A DNA stretch of 64,000 nt from VHCN01 sp964589935 (GTDB lineage Bacteria > Verrucomicrobiota > Verrucomicrobiia > Limisphaerales > VHCN01): positions 1-64,000 of the forward strand of contig CAZPVD010000010.1 in assembly GCA_964589935.1 (NCBI GenBank). The letters are read 5' to 3'. The stretch's first letter is position 1. Each line of letters starts with the position of its first letter. Under the pieces are notes generated by a model. That model ran no database searches. It was not told the origin of the DNA and saw only the letters and a program-made list of their open reading frames with translations. Positions 48,247 to 55,631 of the stretch are shown here, in pieces. Position numbers and translations under genes: made by a program.

Positions 48247-49992
48247 ATGAAACTGCTCACACAATTCAGTCTGGTTCTGCTCCTTGGAGCGTTGTCGGCG
48301 TCCGGCCAGAATGCCGAGCGCAATGCGCCGCGCACACCGGCACCGGCCAAGTCAACGGCGCCAGCAACTCCGGATGCCGGTCAGTCCACCCTTGGAGAGG
48401 GGCCGGAGGTCACCATCGTTGAAAAACTCAAGGGCATCGTCATTGTAGATGCGGCGAAGACCATCAATCCGGCGGGTGCCCGCGGCGTTTCGGGCCTGCT
48501 GGTGCGCGGGCCGGCGTTCTTGATTGACACGAGGTTTGCGGCCGTTGTCGCCCCCTATCTCGGCGCCAAGCTGACGAACAAGAAGCTCGCACAGTTGCAG
48601 CGGGACATCATCCTGTTTGCGCGCAAGAAGGATTATCCGGTGGTGGACGTGCTCTTCGAGGAGCAGGAAATCGTTGATGGCGTCGTTCAAATCACTGTTC
48701 TGGTCGGCAAGGCCGGCAAGATTGCCATTCACAATGAGGGCGAGCAGTATTTCAGCAATGAATTTGTTGCGTCGCAAATCCGCCTGCACGAGGGCGAACC
48801 GATCAAGGAGAGCGACCTGCTCGGGGACATCAATTGGCTGAATCGCAATCCGTTCCGGCAGGTGGATGTCAAGTTGAAGCCCGGCGAAGTGGGCCGCGTG
48901 GACTTGGACGTGGATGTGAAGGATCGGTATCCGTTCCGCGTCTACATGGGGTTTGAGGATTCATTGACGCGCGTGCTCGACAGCCGCATGTGGTATGTCG
49001 GCTTCAACTGGGGCAATGCCTTCAAGCTCGACAGGGATCACCAGCTTAACTACCAGTTCTCCGCGAGCACGGACATCCGCCGCATGCAGTCGCATTCCGC
49101 GAGCTACATCATTCCGCTGCCGTGGCGTCACACGTTTACGATTTACGGTTCCCATACGGACGTCGAGCCTGACCTGACCGCGCTGGGATTTTCTGGCCTT
49201 CAGCAAAGGGGTGAGAGCTGGCAGTTGAGCGCGCGTTATGGCATCCCGCTGCCTCGAATCCTGGGAGTGGACTCCGAAGTGACCGCCGGGTTTGATTATA
49301 AGAACGCCGACAACAACCTCGAGTTCGGCGGAACCAACGTGTTCGCGCGCCCGACCGAAATCGGACAATTCTCGCTTGGCTATCATGGCGCCGTGAATGA
49401 CCCGTATGGCCAGACCACGTTTGGCGTGACCGGTGTGTATAGCCCCGGCGGCCTGTTCAATCACAACAACGACACGGACTTCGGGCTGACCCGGTTCAAC
49501 GGAACCAAGGCGAATTACTATTACGTCCGCCTCGATGGCGAGCGCGACACAAAGCTCCCGTGGGGGTTCACATGGGTGCTCAAGGGAACAATTCAGCTCA
49601 CCGACGACGCTCTTCTGCCCAGCGAGCAGATCGGTGTCGGTGGCTATTCGACGGTTCGCGGATACGAGGAGCGTCTGGCCAACGGCGACCACGGCTGGGT
49701 CATCAACAACGAACTTCGCACTCCGGCGTGGCGGATCAGCAACATCACCGGCGATCCAGAAACCGGCGACAACCTTCAGTTCCTGATTTTCTATGACGCC
49801 GGATCGGCGAGTTTCGCCTACAGCTTGACGACTGACCCCATCCACAATGACCTCTCGTCGGTCGGCGCTGGCCTCAGGTTCACCGTCGGCAGGAACGCCA
49901 CGCTGCGCCTCGACTACGGCTACCAGTTGTCCGATCGCGAACTCAGTGGCCGGCATCAGCGCGGCCATGTGGGCTTTCAGTTGAACTTCTAG
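48247..49992 (+). CDS. TpsB/FhaC-type outer-membrane transporter for the giant exoprotein
   Basis: The ATG at 48247 gives a signal peptide MKLLTQFSLVLLLGALSASG. After a Pro/Ala/Thr-rich linker come two POTRA-like domains (about residues 55-230); segments such as LTNKKLAQLQRDIILFARKK and VVDVLFEEQEIVDGVVQITV are typical of POTRA_2. The rest is a 16-strand-type Omp85/TpsB barrel. Its conserved VRGY motif is at residues 470-473 (GGYSTVRGYEERLANGDHGW), and the chain ends in Phe (GHVGFQLNF), the usual outer-membrane insertion signal. The 581-residue length fits the family. It follows the exoprotein gene by 43 bp on the same strand and is followed by a strong terminator, so the pair is one operon. 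An ATG at 48223 is an unlikely alternative start. Confidence 0.94.
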   Translation: MKLLTQFSLVLLLGALSASGQNAERNAPRTPAPAKSTAPATPDAGQSTLGEGPEVTIVEKLKGIVIVDAAKTINPAGARGVSGLLVRGPAFLIDTRFAAVVAPYLGAKLTNKKLAQLQRDIILFARKKDYPVVDVLFEEQEIVDGVVQITVLVGKAGKIAIHNEGEQYFSNEFVASQIRLHEGEPIKESDLLGDINWLNRNPFRQVDVKLKPGEVGRVDLDVDVKDRYPFRVYMGFEDSLTRVLDSRMWYVGFNWGNAFKLDRDHQLNYQFSASTDIRRMQSHSASYIIPLPWRHTFTIYGSHTDVEPDLTALGFSGLQQRGESWQLSARYGIPLPRILGVDSEVTAGFDYKNADNNLEFGGTNVFARPTEIGQFSLGYHGAVNDPYGQTTFGVTGVYSPGGLFNHNNDTDFGLTRFNGTKANYYYVRLDGERDTKLPWGFTWVLKGTIQLTDDALLPSEQIGVGGYSTVRGYEERLANGDHGWVINNELRTPAWRISNITGDPETGDNLQFLIFYDAGSASFAYSLTTDPIHNDLSSVGAGLRFTVGRNATLRLDYGYQLSDRELSGRHQRGHVGFQLNF

Positions 49993-50297
49993 TTTTCTGA
50001 GAATGCCAGTTTTCAGCCCGGCTGGGTTAAATCTCAGCCGGGCATTTTCGTTGGCAGATGGAAAGGATCGCTGTTGTTCGAATCGCCTGCCAATTTGGTG
50101 CGTGAATTCCACGCGCAATGCGTGAACATTTCATGCACGGACCTTCGGATGGATGCGGTCGAGCGAGAAATGCCTGATTTCAGGCTGTTTTTTAGGTTCG
50201 CCCGTTCTGGCATCGCGCTTGCTAATGGTTTAGAACAATAAGTTGGCTCAGGCGTGGAGATGGTCTCCCGGCGGCCGGCTTGGAACCTGTAAAACCT
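49993..50297. other. 305-bp intergenic region between transporter and pseudopilin genes
   Basis: The left end holds the intrinsic terminator of the exoprotein operon. The remainder (50049-50297) is moderately A/T-rich and presumably holds the pseudopilin promoter, but I see no convincing -35/-10 pair and no small gene or RNA. Confidence 0.55.
50016..50048 (+). terminator. Intrinsic terminator of the exoprotein operon
   Basis: GCCCGGCTGGG (50016-50026) pairs with CTCAGCCGGGC (50033-50043) over 11 bp with one G-T pair, with a 6-nt loop TTAAAT and a following ATTTT. It starts 23 bp after the transporter stop. Confidence 0.85.
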
Positions 50298-51257
50298 ATG
50301 ATCAAACAACTCCGCAGCAAGAGGATCGGGGCGTTCACGCTCATCGAACTCCTCGTCGTGATCGCGATCATCGCGATCCTCGCAGGCATGCTTCTGCCGG
50401 CGCTGGCCAAGGCCAAGGCCAAGGCCGCCCGCATCAAGTGCGTCAACAACCTCAAGCAGGTGGGCCTGGCCTTCCGCGTCTTCTCCAACGACAACGACGA
50501 TCGGTATCCCTACCGCACCTCGGGCACGTGGATCGCGAACTCAGCGGCGACATCGTCCGTTGGACCCGGCGGCGGCTGCGCCGGCAACGTGGCGAACCGC
50601 TGGCAGAACTCCGTGCATGGCGTGTCGGACACGTATGGCTTCCTGTCCAACGAGCTGGGCAGCGCCAAGATCCTCATGTGCCCCGGCGACCGCCTGCGCC
50701 TGAACTATATGGCCGTGGACTTTTCCACGAGCATCACGTCGCCGAACTACGGCACCTTTGGCGGCAACCCCGGCCTTGGGCAGCCGTTGCACACGATTGC
50801 ATCCTCGGTGAACGCCATTGGCGGCGGGGCCATCAGCTACGGCATCGGCCTGGATGCGGACGAGACGCGGCCGCAGGTGCCGTTGGCCCACGACGGGAAC
50901 ATCGGTGCGGCAAACGGCGCTCCGAACGTGGCGCTTTATCAGATGACACAGGCTGTCAACGGTGGTGCTCCTTTGAGCGCGGGCCGCTACGGCGTTCCGC
51001 TGCAGGGCGCTTCGGCCTACGGGGCGGGTGCCGCCCTCACCGGTTCGCATGGGTGGGTGTTTGGCGTGTCCAATGTGGCGCCGACGAGCGGCGGCGCGGG
51101 TGCGCACCACGACATTCAGGGCAACACGACGCTGTCGGACGGCAGCGTGCAGCAGCAGTCCTCCTCGGCGCTCTACACGACCATCCAGCAGGGCGTGAAC
51201 GCGGTGACGGGCACGACGGCGGCGGGCAACGCCGTTGCGATGACCTTCCCGCAGTAA
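50298..51257 (+). CDS. Type II pseudopilin-like protein with H-X9-DG domain
   Basis: The ATG at 50298 (MIKQLRSKRIGA) is preferred over the in-frame TTG at 50280. A prepilin signal follows: FTLIELLVVIAIIAILAGML with the conserved Glu at +5. The residue before the cleavage point is Ala, not the usual Gly, as is common in Verrucomicrobia. The helix continues into ALAKAKAKAARIKCVNNLKQ, typical of the verrucomicrobial/planctomycete prepilin family. Near the C terminus HDIQGNTTLSDG matches the H-X9-DG processing-associated motif. Such proteins are processed by prepilin peptidase and assemble into type II-like pseudopili; these genomes have many copies. The 319-residue protein has its own terminator. 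Confidence 0.9.
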   Translation: MIKQLRSKRIGAFTLIELLVVIAIIAILAGMLLPALAKAKAKAARIKCVNNLKQVGLAFRVFSNDNDDRYPYRTSGTWIANSAATSSVGPGGGCAGNVANRWQNSVHGVSDTYGFLSNELGSAKILMCPGDRLRLNYMAVDFSTSITSPNYGTFGGNPGLGQPLHTIASSVNAIGGGAISYGIGLDADETRPQVPLAHDGNIGAANGAPNVALYQMTQAVNGGAPLSAGRYGVPLQGASAYGAGAALTGSHGWVFGVSNVAPTSGGAGAHHDIQGNTTLSDGSVQQQSSSALYTTIQQGVNAVTGTTAAGNAVAMTFPQ

Positions 51258-51280
51258 GCTCTGCCTTGTCCAGTTTCACG

Positions 51281-51305
51281 GGGCGCCCGAAAGGGCGCCC
51301 TTTTT
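51281..51305 (+). terminator. Intrinsic terminator after the pseudopilin gene
   Basis: GGGCGCCC (51281-51288), loop GAAA, GGGCGCCC (51293-51300), then TTTTT. A perfect 8-bp GC stem with a stable tetraloop starts 23 bp after the stop. It lies just 5 bp from the end of the convergent epimerase gene. Confidence 0.9.
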
Positions 51306-51309
51306 GTTT

Positions 51310-52281
51310 TCACGACTCAAATCCGGCGGTGAGACGGATGATCTCAACGAGCGAACGCTTCGCGCGGAAACCCGCAAGCCGCGCGAGCTTCTCGACACCC
51401 GGCTTGCGGCGCAGCATGTCCTCGAAGCCCGGCGCGTAGGCCGTGCTGTAGGGAATGAATTCAACCGGCGACGCGGAGCCGAGTTCGCGCGCGACGAGCC
51501 GGGCCAGTTCCGCGATGGAGATTTCCTCCGTGCTGCCGACGTTGACGACTTCGCCGCGCGCCGCGGGACAGTTCATCAATCGCACGAGCGCCTCCACCGT
51601 GTCGAGCACGTGGCAGAAGCAGCGCGTCTGCGTGCCGTCGCCATGCACGCGGAGCGGGCGACCCGCGCGGGCGGCCTCGATAAAGCGCGGCAGCACCATG
51701 CCGTAGCGTCCCGTCTGGCGCGGACCGACGGTGTTGAAGAGCCGTGCGATGATCACGGACAGCCCGCGCTCGCGGTGGTGCGCCAGCGCGAGGAACTCGT
51801 CCATCAGCTTCGAGCACGCGTAGCTCCACCGGCCGAGATGCGGCGGGCCGATGAGCAGGTCGTCTTCCTCGCTGAACTCTTCGCGCTGGCTCTTGCCATA
51901 GACCTCGGACGTGGATGCGAGCAGCACGGGCACGCGATGGCGGCTGGCCGCGTCGAGGATTGCTTCGGTCTCGCGCAGGTTTGTCTCGATGGTGCGAATG
52001 GGCGAGTTGACGACAAGTTCCACGCCGACAGCGGCCGCGAGATGAAATATCCCGGAAGAATCCGCCACAAGCCCGTCAAGCCCGGCGCATTCGGAGACTT
52101 TGCTTTCAACGCAGTGAAGGGATGGATGTCCGCGAACGGCTGCGAGATTGTTCCAGCTTCCGGTCGAGCAATCATCAATCACTGTCACGTGTGCTCCGTC
52201 GGCGAGCAGTCGTTCGGTGAGATGCGAGCCGATGAAGCCGGCGCCGCCCGTGACGAGGACTCGATTCGCGCCGGGGTTCAT
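51310..52281 (-). CDS. NAD-dependent sugar epimerase/dehydratase (extended SDR)
   Basis: The Rossmann motif VLVTGGAGFIGSHLTERLL lies at the N terminus, and the catalytic segment WSYACSKLMDE supplies Tyr-x3-Lys with the upstream STSEVYG serine/threonine. These are hallmarks of extended short-chain dehydrogenases such as UDP-glucose 4-epimerase or UDP-glucuronate decarboxylase. The 323-residue length fits. The frame runs upstream to 52596, but ATG 52281 is right before the nucleotide-binding motif and overlaps the stop of the amidase gene (ATGA), so the two are translationally coupled. A product for envelope polysaccharide is likely (inference); the exact sugar cannot be assigned. Confidence 0.9.
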   Translation of the reverse strand: MNPGANRVLVTGGAGFIGSHLTERLLADGAHVTVIDDCSTGSWNNLAAVRGHPSLHCVESKVSECAGLDGLVADSSGIFHLAAAVGVELVVNSPIRTIETNLRETEAILDAASRHRVPVLLASTSEVYGKSQREEFSEEDDLLIGPPHLGRWSYACSKLMDEFLALAHHRERGLSVIIARLFNTVGPRQTGRYGMVLPRFIEAARAGRPLRVHGDGTQTRCFCHVLDTVEALVRLMNCPAARGEVVNVGSTEEISIAELARLVARELGSASPVEFIPYSTAYAPGFEDMLRRKPGVEKLARLAGFRAKRSLVEIIRLTAGFES

Positions 52282-53444
52282 TCGAGCGCCTTGGCAATGG
52301 CGAGCGCCATCTTGGAACGGTGGCTGGGATTGGCGATGAGCCTTGCCTCGGTTGGGTTCGAGAGGTAACCACCCTCGATCAGCACGGCGGGGCAGTTCTG
52401 CCCGCGCAGCACCGTCATGAACCGTGCGTGCCGCACGCCGCGGTCGTTCAAATCGGCGACGCTCGCGAGCGAGCGGTGCAGTCGCGCGGCGTATTGGAGG
52501 TTCAGCCGGTCGAAATGATTGTTGGTGAGGGCCTCGGACGGATCGTCCTTGAAGTCGCGCGTGAGGTTTGACGGCATTCCTGCGGGCGTGAGGCAATATG
52601 TTTCAAGGCCCGACTGTGTTGTCAAAGGTGAGTTGAAATGCAGGCTGATGAACAAATCCGGCTTGTAGCGGTTGGCGAGCGCGACGCGGTCCTGCAGGCC
52701 GACGCTTGCATCAGTGGTGCGGGTGAGGATGACTTTCCACCCGCGCTGTTCGAGCAAGGGCTTGAGCCGCTTGGCCCAGTCCAAAGTGTATTCCTTTTCA
52801 AACTTGCCGTTGAACGCGCTCTTGGCGCCCAGGTTGTCGCCGCCGTGTCCGGGATCAATCACAACCACGCGGCTGTCGCGCGGAGGCAGCGTGTGCGCGG
52901 ACAGGAGTGGAAGAAGGTTTTTTTGCGCGTCGAGGCTGTGAACGAACAACTGGTGGTTGGAAAATTGCGGCGCGAAGCCGAGAAAGAACTTCATCCCATT
53001 GCATGACGCAAGCTGGCTGCCGGCGGTAAGAATGATGTTCGCGCCGCTCGCGCGGAGCTGGAACGCGTTGGTGGAGGAACCAGTCCGCTGCACATGACCG
53101 AGGTGGTTCAACTGGCTCCACGAATCAAGTGAAACCCATGCGCCCGTGATCGCGGGCTGCGCCGGCGTGGGAAGAGGCTGCGTAAGCTGGGGCTGCACCG
53201 GTGGCGGCAGAATTAACGGAGCCGCGGGAGCCGGCGGGTTCGTGCGCGGAGCCGGTTGTGGCTGTGGCACCGTGGGTTGGACAACGGATGTCGGAGGTTT
53301 CGGCTGCGGGACGGCGGCCGTTCGCGGCGTCGTGGATGGGACGTAGGTGACCGACGGGCGCGGTTTGCTGCCGCCCGGGCTGCCGCAGCTTGCGGCGCTC
53401 AAGGCGGCGCACAGGAGCACGCGCGCCGGATGGAGTCGAGGCAC
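52278..53444 (-). CDS. N-acetylmuramoyl-L-alanine amidase, lipoprotein with Pro/Gln-rich linker
   Basis: The enzyme cleaves the amide between muramic acid and the peptide in peptidoglycan. The amidase_3 zinc ligands are readable: VIDPGHGGDNLG (His), FEKEYTLDWA (Glu) and FISLHFNS (His), plus the catalytic Glu in VLIEGGYLSN. The N terminus MPRLHPARVLLCAALSAASC looks like a lipoprotein signal with a weak lipobox, followed by a linker of about 75 residues rich in Pro, Gln and Thr that could span the periplasm. A small beta-type domain (about 95-185) separates linker and enzyme. The GTG at 53444 is chosen for the signal peptide; a TTG at 53480 would add 12 residues. Its stop overlaps the epimerase start. 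Confidence 0.9.
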   Translation of the reverse strand: MPRLHPARVLLCAALSAASCGSPGGSKPRPSVTYVPSTTPRTAAVPQPKPPTSVVQPTVPQPQPAPRTNPPAPAAPLILPPPVQPQLTQPLPTPAQPAITGAWVSLDSWSQLNHLGHVQRTGSSTNAFQLRASGANIILTAGSQLASCNGMKFFLGFAPQFSNHQLFVHSLDAQKNLLPLLSAHTLPPRDSRVVVIDPGHGGDNLGAKSAFNGKFEKEYTLDWAKRLKPLLEQRGWKVILTRTTDASVGLQDRVALANRYKPDLFISLHFNSPLTTQSGLETYCLTPAGMPSNLTRDFKDDPSEALTNNHFDRLNLQYAARLHRSLASVADLNDRGVRHARFMTVLRGQNCPAVLIEGGYLSNPTEARLIANPSHRSKMALAIAKALE

Positions 53445-53551
53445 GGCTTGTTTTATTGCGGAGGACGCGCTGCGACTCAAGCCTGATGTTGTCCATGACT
53501 GGCCGAGTCCTCACTCGCACGGCACGAGCGCTTGCGCTAGCATGGGTGCGA

Positions 53552-55564
53552 ATGAAACTTTCGTCCGAAACTGTTGATGCGATGCCGTCAGCGAAGTCAC
53601 GCGTGGGCCCCATTGCATTGGTGCTGTTCCTTGCGACGATGGTGCTTTATGCACGGACATTCCACTTCGACTTTGTCAACTATGATGATCCGGTGTTCGT
53701 CACGGAGAATCCTATCGTCAGATCGGGCCTTACTATGGATGGATTGGTGCTGGCGTTCACGACCGCTCACGCCGATTACTGGCGACCGCTGAGTTGGGTG
53801 TCCCACATGATGGATGTCGAACTATTCGGCATGCACGCGGGTTTCCATCATTTGACAAACGTTCTATGGCATTCAGCCGCGGCGGGAGCGCTGTTTTTTG
53901 CCATGCGAGCGTTGACTGGAGCCTTATGGCCAAGCGCTTTTGTGGCCGCATTGTTCGCGTGGCATCCTTTGCGGGTTGAATCCGTCGCATGGATTGCGGA
54001 GCGCAAGGACGTGATGTGCGGATGTTTCTGGTTTCTGACGCTGTGGGCTTATGCACACTATGCGATGCGCCTGAACAGGCGCTGGTATCTTGCCACGTTC
54101 GTCCTTTTTTTGCTCGGCCTCATGTCCAAGCCGATGATTATTACGCTTCCTTTTCAGTTGCTGTTGCTTGATTTCTGGCCGTTGCGCCGGATGCCATGGC
54201 CGCGCGTCGTCTCGGTGAACACGTCGCAACCGAGGGGGCGCCCATCAGAACCTTCAAGGGCGCCCGCTGCTTCGGTCACTGAACTGCTCTCGGAGAAAAT
54301 CCCTTTCTTCGCCGCAGCGGTGTGTGTTGCTGTTTCAAGTTTTTATTCGGTGCATGATATGGGTGCAATGGCCACGCTTCCGGCTGTCTCCCTTTCTTCC
54401 CGACTTGTGAATTGTGTCGTTTCGTATGCAACGTATGTTGCGATGCTCTTTTGGCCGGCCAATCTGGCGGTGTTGTATCCTTTGCCACCGACCTGGCCGG
54501 TTTGGCGCGTGGTTGTATCGGCCATGCTTGTAATCAGCATGACGTATCTAGCCATCAGTTTGGCAAGAACGCGGCCTTACATTTTGGCGGGCTGGTTGTG
54601 GTTTATCACGATTCTGTTGCCGGTGATTGGACTGGTGCAGGCCGGCGAACAAGTGTTTGCTGATCGTTACACATACGTTCCTTGCGTCGGCCTTTTTATG
54701 GCAGCAGTGTGGTTGGCGCTGGACGGACTCAAAGAGGGGAAAAATCTCCGCGGATTTTTGCCGTTTGGGGCGGGCGCGGCCGTTATTGCCTGCATCGTGG
54801 CAACGTCGTTGCAACTGTCTCATTGGCAGAACAGCGTGACCCTGTTCGAGCATGCGCTGAAGGTGACCCAAAATAATCCGGTTGCGCATGCCAACTTAAG
54901 CGGCGCTTTTCTGGAAGCAGGTCGGTTCAAGGAGGCCGCAGAGCAGGCCGCCGCCGCCTTGCGCCTTCGTCCTGATTTTGTTGTCGCAGAGAACAACCTC
55001 GGCGCGGCCCTGGCGGAGGCGGGTAAATTCGAGGAGGCAGCGGCGCATTTCGCCGCAGTCTTGCGTCTCCGACCAAATCGTCCGGACACACTCATTAACC
55101 TTGCCACGCTGTCGAGCAAGGTGGGGCGCCACTCTGAAGCCCGTGCATACTTTGCTTCAGCCGTAGCCAATGGGGCGGATCCCGTCACTGTAGAATCCTT
55201 CGTGGGTCAATTCTCCGAAAAGGCGCGCAGGCAACCTGATGACTTCGAGGCTTGGTATAATCTTGGAAGCGCGCTGACCGCCGCCGGCAGGAATGTGGAA
55301 GCCATCTCAGCCCTTGAAAATGTCGTGAGATTGAAACCCGACTACGCAGACCCGCACATTGATCTGGGCATCGTTTTGGCAAAGCAAAACCGTCTGGCCG
55401 AGGCTGTGGAGCAATTCCATGAAGGCCTTCGTTTGAACCCCAATTCATTTGAGGGACATTCACATTTGGCCAGGGTGCTTTTCTCCCTTGGCCGCACAAA
55501 TGAAGCGCGCCTCCATGACGAAACGGCAAACAGCCTTCACCCCAAATCCGGAGGCGAGAAATGA
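53552..55564 (+). CDS. GT-C-like membrane protein with C-terminal TPR repeats (TMTC-like)
   Basis: The 670-residue protein has about ten membrane segments in its N-terminal two-thirds and about six tetratricopeptide repeats at the end. The first loop holds FDFVNYDDPVFVTENP, where the Asp pair is the position used by GT-C glycosyltransferases, and later HPLRVESVAWIAERKDV, a segment common in bacterial TMTC/PMT-like proteins. ATG 53552 is supported because its first residues (MKLSSETVDA) align with the start of the paralogue at 57875 (MKFPSESADV). Compared with that paralogue it carries about 19 extra residues near 54200-54280. Base composition looks visibly less GC-rich than its neighbours (by eye). 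Probable role: membrane glycosyltransferase acting on an exported protein, inferred from the family. Confidence 0.82.
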   Translation: MKLSSETVDAMPSAKSRVGPIALVLFLATMVLYARTFHFDFVNYDDPVFVTENPIVRSGLTMDGLVLAFTTAHADYWRPLSWVSHMMDVELFGMHAGFHHLTNVLWHSAAAGALFFAMRALTGALWPSAFVAALFAWHPLRVESVAWIAERKDVMCGCFWFLTLWAYAHYAMRLNRRWYLATFVLFLLGLMSKPMIITLPFQLLLLDFWPLRRMPWPRVVSVNTSQPRGRPSEPSRAPAASVTELLSEKIPFFAAAVCVAVSSFYSVHDMGAMATLPAVSLSSRLVNCVVSYATYVAMLFWPANLAVLYPLPPTWPVWRVVVSAMLVISMTYLAISLARTRPYILAGWLWFITILLPVIGLVQAGEQVFADRYTYVPCVGLFMAAVWLALDGLKEGKNLRGFLPFGAGAAVIACIVATSLQLSHWQNSVTLFEHALKVTQNNPVAHANLSGAFLEAGRFKEAAEQAAAALRLRPDFVVAENNLGAALAEAGKFEEAAAHFAAVLRLRPNRPDTLINLATLSSKVGRHSEARAYFASAVANGADPVTVESFVGQFSEKARRQPDDFEAWYNLGSALTAAGRNVEAISALENVVRLKPDYADPHIDLGIVLAKQNRLAEAVEQFHEGLRLNPNSFEGHSHLARVLFSLGRTNEARLHDETANSLHPKSGGEK

Positions 55565-55631
55565 TTTGGCATCGAGTTGGGCATTAAACGTTTGAATGAG
55601 AGCGCTGCGCTCGGAGCTTCCACAGTGTTTC

